This document shows, piece after piece, positions 57,603 through 64,000 of a stretch of DNA of 64,000 bases (positions within the stretch are counted from its first letter, which is position 1; every line of letters begins with the position of its first letter). Under the pieces are notes generated by a model that did not search any database, was not told the DNA's origin, and worked only from the letters and a program-made list of their open reading frames with translations. The translations under genes were made by a program, and so were the position numbers. The DNA comes from Dyella_A sp035685805 (GTDB taxonomy: Bacteria; Pseudomonadota; Gammaproteobacteria; Xanthomonadales; Rhodanobacteraceae). The DNA lies in contig NZ_DASSAB010000013.1 of NCBI RefSeq assembly GCF_035685805.1, forward strand, positions 1 to 64,000. Reading direction: 5' to 3'.

Positions 57603-58606
57603 GGCACGGGCTCTTGGGCGGATACGTGGGGCACGCCAGCGAGCCCGCGCGCGGCGCGTGCGGGCTCGGTCGGCGACGCCGCTGCCATCAATTTGTCGGC
57701 GAGGGCGGGAGCCACCGCGGGCGGCTCCTGGCCAGCGGGCAGACCGCTCGACAGCGGCGCGGCGGCCGCCGGCACCTGCGCCTGGGCGGCCGGATCGAGC
57801 TGGCCGGGATCGCGGGTGAATCGGCTCGGCGCATCGCGATCGCTGAGCACCACCACCAGCACGCGCCGGTTGCGGTTGCGCCCCTCTTCGGTGGTGTTGT
57901 CGGCGATCGGGCGGACCTCGCCCCAGCCCATGATGCCGAGCCGTTCCGGGCTTACCCCGTGGGTGGAGAACAGCCGCGCCACGCTGGCGGCGCGAGCGGC
58001 GGAAAGTTCCCAATTGGACGGATAGACGGCCGTATTGATCGGCTTGTTGTCGGTATAGCCTTCCACCCGCAACGGGTTGGGAAACGGCGCGAGGATCTCG
58101 CCGAGATTGTTCAGCACGTCCTGCGCCGGCGTGGCGATGCGCGCCACGCCGCTGGAAAACAGGATGTCGGTGCGGATCTCGATCTCCAGCCAGCTCGGCG
58201 TGCGCCGGATCACCACCAGCTTCTTGTCGATCAGCGGCTGCAGCGCCTGCTCCACCCGCTGCTGGATGCTGTTGAGGTTTTTCTGCTCGCGCGTGGGCGC
58301 GGAGGCGGCGGCCGAACCGGGCAGCGCGATCGGCGTGAGCGCCGAGCCGTGGCCGTTGGTCTGCGGGTCGATTGCAGGCGCGGCGCTGGGCGGTGCATCG
58401 GGCGCCAGCGGCGCCGGCGCGATCACCCGGCTGGTGCCGTGGAACGCTTCCATCATGGACTGCGAGAGCACGCGGTACTTGCCCTCGTTCACCGCGGACA
58501 TGGCGTACATCACCACGAAGAAGGCCAGCAGCAGGGTGATCAGATCGCCGTAGGGAATTGCCCAGCGCTCGTGGTTGACGTGCTCTTCCTGGCGCTTGCG
58601 CCTCAT
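57599..58606 (-). CDS. motD: Flagellar motor protein MotD (MotB-like stator)
   Basis: 335 residues. One membrane helix close to the N-terminus (WAIPYGDLITLLLAFFVVMY) with the proton-binding region Y-G-D-L, and a C-terminal OmpA-like peptidoglycan-binding domain (LRVEGYTDNKPINTAVYPSN, WELSAARAASVARLF, NRNRRVLVVVLSD). A proline/alanine-rich tail of about 75 residues follows. Overlaps motC by 4 nt and cheW by 4 nt. In Pseudomonas MotCD forms the second stator needed for swarming. Confidence 0.94.
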   Translation of the reverse strand: MRRKRQEEHVNHERWAIPYGDLITLLLAFFVVMYAMSAVNEGKYRVLSQSMMEAFHGTSRVIAPAPLAPDAPPSAAPAIDPQTNGHGSALTPIALPGSAAASAPTREQKNLNSIQQRVEQALQPLIDKKLVVIRRTPSWLEIEIRTDILFSSGVARIATPAQDVLNNLGEILAPFPNPLRVEGYTDNKPINTAVYPSNWELSAARAASVARLFSTHGVSPERLGIMGWGEVRPIADNTTEEGRNRNRRVLVVVLSDRDAPSRFTRDPGQLDPAAQAQVPAAAAPLSSGLPAGQEPPAVAPALADKLMAAASPTEPARAARGLAGVPHVSAQEPVP

Positions 58607-59343
58607 GGCAGGTAGCCCTGCAGCTTGCTCTCGATCTGCCGCGGGTTGTCGCCGGCGGCAATCGACACGAGCCCCTCGATGAGGATCTCGCGCATCTCGC
58701 TCTGCTTGTGGATCAGGCTCTTCAGGCGCGCCGCGATCGGCAGCATCAGCAGGTTGGCCAGGCCGATGCCGTAGATGGTGGCAACGAACGCGGCGGCGAT
58801 GCCATGGCCGAGCTTGCTGGGGTCGGCTAGGTTCTGCATCACCGCCATCAGCCCCATCACGGCGCCGATGATGCCCAGCGTGGGCGAGTAGGTGCCGGCG
58901 TTCTCGAACACCTTGGCCGCATCCAGGTCGCTCTGCTCGCGCGTACCCAGCTCCACGTCGAGCACGCTGCGGATGGCATCGGGCTCGCCGCCGTCGATCA
59001 GCAGCTGCAGGCCCTTGCGGGTAAAGCTGTCGCGCTGCTCGTCGAGCTGCGGCTCCAGGCCGAGCAGGCCCTGGCGACGGCTGATCTCGCTCCAGCCGAT
59101 GATCTGCCGGATCAGCCCCTGCGGCTCGTGCCGCTGCGGCCGGTACACCTGCGGCAGGATCTGCCCCGCGCGGCGCAGCACCTTGCCCGAGGTCTGCACC
59201 ATCAGCGCGGCGAGCGTGCCGGCGAACACGATCAGGAAGGCGGCCGGGTTCCAAAGCGACTCCAGGCTGGAGCCCTTGAGGATGGTGCCCAGCACGATCA
59301 CCAGGAAGGCCAGCACCGTACCGATGAGGCTGACCAGATCCAT
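58603..59343 (-). CDS. motC: Flagellar motor protein MotC (MotA-like stator)
   Basis: 246 residues with four membrane segments: LIGTVLAFLVIVLGTIL, AAFLIVFAGTLAALMVQT, LGIIGAVMGLMAVMQNLADP and AAAFVATIYGIGLANLLMLP. The P-x-L-G-I-I-G-x-V-x-G motif of MotA/ExbB is present, and the cytoplasmic loop holds the torque-generating charges. Pairs with MotD. Its start overlaps the cheA stop by 1 nt. Confidence 0.95.
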   Translation of the reverse strand: MDLVSLIGTVLAFLVIVLGTILKGSSLESLWNPAAFLIVFAGTLAALMVQTSGKVLRRAGQILPQVYRPQRHEPQGLIRQIIGWSEISRRQGLLGLEPQLDEQRDSFTRKGLQLLIDGGEPDAIRSVLDVELGTREQSDLDAAKVFENAGTYSPTLGIIGAVMGLMAVMQNLADPSKLGHGIAAAFVATIYGIGLANLLMLPIAARLKSLIHKQSEMREILIEGLVSIAAGDNPRQIESKLQGYLP

Positions 59344-61325
59344 CAGGCACTCATCCGCAGGGCCGGCAGCAGCTCGCCGCTGTCGTCGGCGAGCCCTGCC
59401 AGGTCGACCACCAGCGCCAGTCGGCCGTCACCGGTGACGGTGGCGCCGGCCACGCCGACCACGCCGCGGAACAGGTGGCCCAACGGCTTGACCATGACGT
59501 CCTCGCGCCCCAGCACCTCGTGCACCAGGCAGCCGATGCGCAGGTGGCCGATGTGCAGCACCACCACGTGGCGGCCCGCGCCGTCGGCCACGCCGGCCCA
59601 GCCGGCGAGGTCGCCAAGCACCAGCGCGCGGCCGCGGTGGGACGCGACCATGCGGCCGTCGAGCAGGCTGTCCTGCCCCGGGCGCAGTTCGAATACTTCG
59701 TCGACATTGCTCAGCGGCAGCGCCAGCAGGCGATCACCCACGCGCACCATCAGCACGCGCAGGATCGCCAGCGTCAGCGGCACGGCCAGCTCCAGCGTGC
59801 TGCCGTGGCCGAGCCGCGAGTGCACGCGCAGCGTGCCGCCCAGCTCGGTGATGCGGGTCTTCACCACGTCCATGCCGACGCCGCGGCCGGAGATGTCCGA
59901 AACGGTGGCGGCGGTGCTGAAGCCGGCGCGGAAGATCAGCTCGTAGCACTCGTTTTCGGTCAGCCGCGCGGCCTGGGCCTCGTCGATGACGCCCTTCTCC
60001 ACCGCCTTGCGCCGGAGCACGTTGGCGTCCATGCCGCGGCCGTCGTCGCTGACGGTGATGACGATGCGCTCGCCGCGCTGGCTCGCCGTGAGGCGCACGG
60101 TGCCGCGGCGCGACTTGCCGGCGCGCTCGCGGTCGTCCGGCCCTTCCAGGCCGTGGTCGAGCGCGTTGCGGATGAGGTGGACCATGGGGTCGGCCAGAGC
60201 CTCGACCAGGCTGCGGTCCAGGTCGGTGCCCTCGCCTTCGGTGACCAGGTCCACGTCCTTGCCGAGCTGGCGCGCCAGATCGCGCACGATGCGCGGGAAG
60301 CGCTGGAACAGCCGGCCGACCGGCTGCATGCGCATGCCGAGCACGGCGTTCTGCAGGTCGTCGGCAACGCGGTTGAGTTCGTCGACGGTGGAGCACAGGG
60401 TGTCGTCGCCGTTGCGCGAGGCCAGCGTGAGCAGCCGGTTGCGCAACAGCAGCAGTTCGCCGGCCTGGTTGACCAGGGTGTCGAGCCGGGCGGTGTCCAC
60501 GCGCACGCTGGTTTCCGCCGCGGCGGCAGCCTTGGCCGGGGCCGCGGCTGGCGCTGGCGCGGGTGTCGCGGCCGGGACCGGTGCGACAGCCGGTGCCGGC
60601 GCCGCGGCCTGGCCGGGGGTGCCGCCCTTGCCGTGCAGGTTGTCCAGCAGCGCTTCGAATTCGTCGTCGTTGATGACGCCATCGGCCGGCGCCGGCGCGG
60701 CCGCCACCGGGCCGGGCGCGCCGGTGCCGTGCAGTTGATCGAGCAGCGCCTCGAACTCGTCATCGCCGATGGCACCGCCAGCCGCCGGGGCGGCCACCGC
60801 TGCGGGCGCCACGGTGCCTGGCGCGGCGTTGCCGTAGAGCGAATCGAGCAGTGCCTCGAACTCGCTGTCGTCGATGGGCGCGCCGTCGGCTGCGGCCGGC
60901 GGCGGTGCCACCGGCGCTACCGGGGCCGGTGCGGCGGCACCCTTCTTCGGCGGCGTGAGGCGCTGCAGCAGGGTCGCTGGCGGCATCTCCATCGGCCCGT
61001 TGGACGCCAGCGCCGACATCATCGCCTGCAGCCGGTCGAGCGCCTCGAGCAGCGCGTCCATCCGCGCCGCGTCGATCAGCAGCGCGCCGCTGCGCGCTTC
61101 GTTGAGCAGGTCCTCGGCGTGATGGCACAGCTGCACCATCGGTTCGACCGCCAGGAATCCGGCGCCGCCCTTGACGGTGTGGAAGGCGCGGAACACCGCG
61201 TTGAGCAGCTCGCCGTCCTGCGGCGAGGATTCCAGCTCGACCAGCTGCTCGCCCAGCCGCTCGACCAGTTCGCCGGCCTCGACCAGGAAGTCGTCGCGCA
61301 GTTCGGCGTCGAAGGACGGATCCAT
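59343..61325 (-). CDS. cheA: Chemotaxis histidine kinase CheA with three FliM-like linker repeats
   Basis: 660 residues. HPt domain with FRAFHTVKGGAGFLAVEP (His49). Between it and the dimerisation domain (starting near 275) there is no folded P2; instead a Pro/Ala-rich linker holds three repeats at about 151-165, 187-200 and 218-232, each D-D-x-E-F-E-A-L-L-D-x-L-H/Y-G. HATPase: HLIRNALDHGLEGPDDRE, VSDDGRGMDAN, ISGRGVGMDVVKTRI. A CheW-like domain ends it. It lies downstream of cheZ and upstream of motC, the flagellar cheA. Confidence 0.96.
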   Translation of the reverse strand: MDPSFDAELRDDFLVEAGELVERLGEQLVELESSPQDGELLNAVFRAFHTVKGGAGFLAVEPMVQLCHHAEDLLNEARSGALLIDAARMDALLEALDRLQAMMSALASNGPMEMPPATLLQRLTPPKKGAAAPAPVAPVAPPPAAADGAPIDDSEFEALLDSLYGNAAPGTVAPAAVAAPAAGGAIGDDEFEALLDQLHGTGAPGPVAAAPAPADGVINDDEFEALLDNLHGKGGTPGQAAAPAPAVAPVPAATPAPAPAAAPAKAAAAAETSVRVDTARLDTLVNQAGELLLLRNRLLTLASRNGDDTLCSTVDELNRVADDLQNAVLGMRMQPVGRLFQRFPRIVRDLARQLGKDVDLVTEGEGTDLDRSLVEALADPMVHLIRNALDHGLEGPDDRERAGKSRRGTVRLTASQRGERIVITVSDDGRGMDANVLRRKAVEKGVIDEAQAARLTENECYELIFRAGFSTAATVSDISGRGVGMDVVKTRITELGGTLRVHSRLGHGSTLELAVPLTLAILRVLMVRVGDRLLALPLSNVDEVFELRPGQDSLLDGRMVASHRGRALVLGDLAGWAGVADGAGRHVVVLHIGHLRIGCLVHEVLGREDVMVKPLGHLFRGVVGVAGATVTGDGRLALVVDLAGLADDSGELLPALRMSA

Positions 61326-61418
61326 CTCAGCTCCCCACGCGCAGCGGCGCGCCCGCCGCGCGGGTGCGGGCGGGCGAACGGTGGACGGGCGGCGGCGGGG
61401 TTACCGTCATGCCCGAGC

Positions 61419-62063
61419 TCAGAATCCGAACTCGCTCAGCAGGCGATCGGCCTCGTCCTGGCTGTTCACCTTCTCCACCGCCTCGACCGGTTCGCGGCCG
61501 GACAGGGCGCCGGTGAGGCGCACCAGCTCGAGCATCGAGGACTCCACCGAGCCGATGAAATTGACCACCTTCTTGATGCGCTGGCCGGACAGGTCCTGCC
61601 AGCTCTGCGCCATCACCATGTCGTTGAGGCCGGCGGTGCAGCTGTCGGCGAATGCGCTGGCCTGGCGCGCCAGCACGGCGGCGGGGTCGGAGGCGGCATT
61701 GGTGAAGGCGAGCACTTCGCCGGCGTTGGCGGCCAGCGACTCGGCCTCCGGGCGCATGCGCTCGGCGAAGTCGATGGTGCGATGGGCCGCCTGCGAACTC
61801 ATCTCCAGCACGTCCTGCAGGTGCTTGCGGGCGTCGGTGACGCTGTCGGGATAGCCGTCCTGCACCAGCTCGCCACCGAGGCGGCGCACGGCGTCGTGCA
61901 GGTCGCGGGCGAGCACGCCGAGCGAGCGGAACAGCTTCTGCTCGCGCTGGCGCACCAGCGTGTCGAGCGCGTGCTCGAAGGCCGGGCCGTCCGGGCTGTT
62001 GAGCAGGTCGTGCAGTTCGTTGGGCAGCGCTTCGCCGCCCAGGGGTGCGAGTGCGGCGTTCAT
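61419..62063 (-). CDS. cheZ: Protein phosphatase CheZ
   Basis: 214-residue four-helix-bundle phosphatase that dephosphorylates CheY-P. The active-site segment is MAQSWQDLSGQRIKKVVNFI, with the catalytic Gln and Asp, and the C-terminal CheY-binding helix is DEADRLLSEFGF. Its start overlaps the cheY stop by 4 nt. Confidence 0.95.
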   Translation of the reverse strand: MNAALAPLGGEALPNELHDLLNSPDGPAFEHALDTLVRQREQKLFRSLGVLARDLHDAVRRLGGELVQDGYPDSVTDARKHLQDVLEMSSQAAHRTIDFAERMRPEAESLAANAGEVLAFTNAASDPAAVLARQASAFADSCTAGLNDMVMAQSWQDLSGQRIKKVVNFIGSVESSMLELVRLTGALSGREPVEAVEKVNSQDEADRLLSEFGF

Positions 62064-62455
62064 GCGGCGGCTCCCGCGGCAGCGAGCCGCTCGAAGATCT
62101 TGGTGAGCTTTTCCTGCAGCGTGGCGGCGGTGAACGGCTTGACGATGTAGCCGTTCACGCCGGCCTGGGCCGCGGCGATGATCTGGTCGCGGTTGTTCTC
62201 GGCGGTGACCATCAGCACCGGCAGGCCCTTGAGCGACGCTTCGGCACGGATCGCACGCAACAGGTCGATGCCGGTCATGTTGGGCATGTTCCAGTCGGTC
62301 ACCACCATGTCGAATGGCTGGCTCTTGAGCATCACCATGGCGTTGGCGCCGTCGTCGGCCTCCTGGATGAGCGCGCCGGAGAAGCCCAGCTCGACCAGCA
62401 GGTTCCGCACGATGCGCCGCATGGTGGAAAAGTCGTCCACCACCAGGATTTTCAT
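62060..62455 (-). CDS. cheY: Chemotaxis response regulator CheY
   Basis: 131-residue receiver. VVDDFSTMRRIVRNLLVELG, phospho-acceptor Asp54 in VVTDWNMPNMTGIDLL, Thr in LMVTAENNRDQI and Lys in GYIVKPFTAATLQEKL match flagellar CheY closely. It binds FliM to reverse the motor. The ATG of MKILVVDDF is chosen; an upstream frame adds 10 residues. Confidence 0.96.
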   Translation of the reverse strand: MKILVVDDFSTMRRIVRNLLVELGFSGALIQEADDGANAMVMLKSQPFDMVVTDWNMPNMTGIDLLRAIRAEASLKGLPVLMVTAENNRDQIIAAAQAGVNGYIVKPFTAATLQEKLTKIFERLAAAGAAA

Positions 62456-62537
62456 GTTCTTGTCCAAAACCGTCTCCACTTGCACTGAATATCGGCAGTG
62501 CGCCAGCCCGTGATGTGTTGGTGAGTTGCCGCGTGGC

Positions 62538-63272
62538 TCAGTTGTCGTCGCGCCAGCCGGTCATGCGCGCGCGCAGCCGGATGATGGCCTGGCCGTGGAT
62601 CTGGCAGACCCGCGACTCGGTGACGCCGAGCACCGCGCCAATCTCCTTGAGGTTGAGCTCCTGCTCGTAGTACAGCGACATCACCAGCTGCTCGCGCTCG
62701 GGCAAGGTGGTGATGCCGTCGATCAATGCCTGCCGCATGCCGCTCTGTTCGATCGCCTGCTCTGGTCCCAGGCTGTTCGAATCGGCCACGTCCATCGCCG
62801 GGCTGCCGTCGCCGTCGTCCGGCGCGGTGAGGCTCAGCAGGCGGGCGCTGGCGGCATCGGCCAGCACCTGGTGGTATTCGTCCGCGCTCATGCCCAGGCG
62901 CTTCATCACTTCGGTGTCGTCGGCGTCGGAGCCGGTCTCGACCTCGATCTGGCGCACCACCTCGGCCACTTCGCGCGCCTTGCGATGCACCGAGCGCGGG
63001 GTCCAGTCGGTCTTGCGCAGTTCGTCGAGCATGGCTCCGCGGATGCGGATGCCTGCATAGGTCTCGAAGCTGGCTGCCCGATCGGTGGCGTAGTTACGCG
63101 CCGCATCGAGCAGGCCGATCATGCCGGACTGGATCAGATCGCCCACGTCGACGCTGGGCGGCAGGCGCCCCATCAGGTGATAGGCGATGCGTCGCACCAG
63201 CGGCGCGTGCGTCTTCACCAGTTCGTCGGCGCTTTGCCGTTGTAGTTGGAGATATTCGGTTGCCACACTCAT
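62538..63272 (-). CDS. fliA: RNA polymerase sigma factor FliA (sigma-28)
   Basis: 244 residues with sigma region 2 (HAPLVRRIAYHLMGRLPPSV, GMIGLLDAARNYATDRAASF), the FliA-specific IRGAMLDELRKTDWTPRSVH, region 3, and region 4 (LKEIGAVLGVTESRVCQIHG). It directs late flagellar and chemotaxis genes, so the three sigma-28-type promoters in this window are likely its targets. The ATG at 63272 is 1 nt from the fleN stop. Confidence 0.97.
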   Translation of the reverse strand: MSVATEYLQLQRQSADELVKTHAPLVRRIAYHLMGRLPPSVDVGDLIQSGMIGLLDAARNYATDRAASFETYAGIRIRGAMLDELRKTDWTPRSVHRKAREVAEVVRQIEVETGSDADDTEVMKRLGMSADEYHQVLADAASARLLSLTAPDDGDGSPAMDVADSNSLGPEQAIEQSGMRQALIDGITTLPEREQLVMSLYYEQELNLKEIGAVLGVTESRVCQIHGQAIIRLRARMTGWRDDN

Positions 63273-63273
63273 G

Positions 63274-64000
63274 TCACCACCCCGTCGCCGGTGCAGCCTG
63301 ACCACTGAAGAATGCGATGCGGTCCAGACCCGGGCGATCGGGTTCTGCCCATGTATCGGCCGCACCGGCCAAAAGCTTGAATGCCTGTGCCGAACGGCTG
63401 CCCGGCGCCGCGTCCACCACCGCGCACTGGCGCCGGATGGCCTGGCGCAGGCGCTCGTCCTGCGGCACCCAGCCCATGAAATCGAGCATCACGTCGAGGA
63501 AGCGGTCGGTGACGCGGGCGAGCTTCTGGTGCAACGCCTTGGCCTCGCCCAGGTTGCGCACCATGTTCGCCACCATGTGGAACCGCTTCACGCCGAAGTC
63601 GCGGCGCAGCACCTTGGCCAGCGCGTAGGCGTCGGTGATCGAGGCCGGTTCGTCGCACACCACCAGCACCACGTCGTCGGCCGCGGCGGCGAACATCGCC
63701 ACCGAGTCGGAGATGCCGGCGGCGGTGTCCACCAGCAGGAATTCCGGCGGCTGCGGCAGCTCGTCGAAGGCGCGGATCACCGCCGCCTGCTCGGTGTTGC
63801 CCATCTGCGCCAGCCGGCGCGTGCCGGAGCCGGCCGGGATCACGGTCAGCCCGTGCGGTGCCGGCAGCAGCAGGTCCTGCAGGCTGCACTGGCCATCGAG
63901 CATGTGGCCCAGGTGGCGCGAGGGCGCCAGGCCGAGCAGCACGTCGACGTTGGCCAGGCCCATGTCGGCATCCAGCAGCATGGTCTCGCGGCCCATCATG
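63274..64000 (-). CDS. fleN: Flagellar number regulator FleN/FlhG (5' end cut by window edge)
   Basis: MinD/ParA-type ATPase that limits flagellar number and acts with FlhF and FleQ. Visible are the ATP-binding segment LLDADMGLANVDVLLGLAPS, FLLVDTAAGISDSVAMFAAA and ITDAYALAKVLRRDFGVKRF. The Walker A start lies beyond the window edge, so the N-terminal region is missing. Directly upstream of fliA. Confidence 0.93.
   Translation of the reverse strand, partial: MMGRETMLLDADMGLANVDVLLGLAPSRHLGHMLDGQCSLQDLLLPAPHGLTVIPAGSGTRRLAQMGNTEQAAVIRAFDELPQPPEFLLVDTAAGISDSVAMFAAAADDVVLVVCDEPASITDAYALAKVLRRDFGVKRFHMVANMVRNLGEAKALHQKLARVTDRFLDVMLDFMGWVPQDERLRQAIRRQCAVVDAAPGSRSAQAFKLLAGAADTWAEPDRPGLDRIAFFSGQAAPATGW

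Overview
The window is GC-rich gammaproteobacterial chromosome. It most resembles Lysobacterales (Xanthomonadales), probably Rhodanobacteraceae (Rhodanobacter/Dyella/Frateuria-like). The reasons are the gene order tRNA-Tyr/Gly/Thr-tuf, ychF-pth-rplY-prs-tRNA-Gln-ispE-lolB-TPR // hemA-prfA, a flagellar block fleN-fliA-cheYZA-motCD-cheW, and a Xanthomonas-type chromosomal integron. The taxonomic placement is inference from gene order and protein resemblance; no database search was run.

Region 1 (1-30.8 kb) is mostly housekeeping. It holds translation genes (tuf, four tRNAs, pth, rplY, prfA), PRPP synthesis (prs), isoprenoid synthesis (ispE, here fused to an acetyltransferase domain), lipoprotein sorting (lolB), the first step of tetrapyrrole synthesis (hemA) and polyphosphate kinase 2. 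Further on lie redox and envelope genes (TlpA-like, YihY-like, wrbA), an AidB-like acyl-CoA dehydrogenase, a one-domain asparaginase-like protein, a large secreted M4 protease with two PPC domains, sufT, and the proton-translocating transhydrogenase. The transhydrogenase operon is split: pntAA is separated from pntAB-pntB by an oppositely oriented ECF sigma unit. cdd, a nitroreductase, a 5'-3' exonuclease and a NUDIX hydrolase follow, then a small secreted protein behind a perfect CRP/Clp-type site.

Region 2 (31.7-45.5 kb) is a chemotaxis cluster on the minus strand: STAS, cheY, cheA, MCP, cheW, cheW, MCP, cheR, cheD, cheB, MCP, STAS. A divergent fliK-like/fhlB pair lies at its head. Three sequences with sigma-28 (FliA) architecture are visible: a back-to-back pair in the STAS/fliK intergenic region and one before the second cheW. 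Two receptors end in W-x-E-F, a likely CheR/CheB tether.

Region 3 (45.7-54.7 kb) is a chromosomal integron. An intact intI on the minus strand is followed by attI and fifteen gene cassettes on the plus strand, each closed by a closely related attC of about 50-62 bp. A tail of cassettes with decayed attC sites follows. Cassette genes are visibly less GC-rich than the surroundings, nearly all unrecognised, and mostly predicted to be membrane or exported proteins. The attC sites supply stop codons, C-terminal tails and possibly ribosome-binding sequence to the cassette genes.

Region 4 (55.1-57.0 kb) holds a YfcE-type phosphoesterase, a DUF4259 protein and a membrane protein. Region 5 (57.1-64.0 kb) is flagellar/chemotaxis again, on the minus strand: fleN (cut by the window edge), fliA, cheY, cheZ, a second cheA with three FliM-like EFEALL repeats, motC, motD and cheW. 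The integron and region 4 thus sit between two flagellar/chemotaxis blocks.
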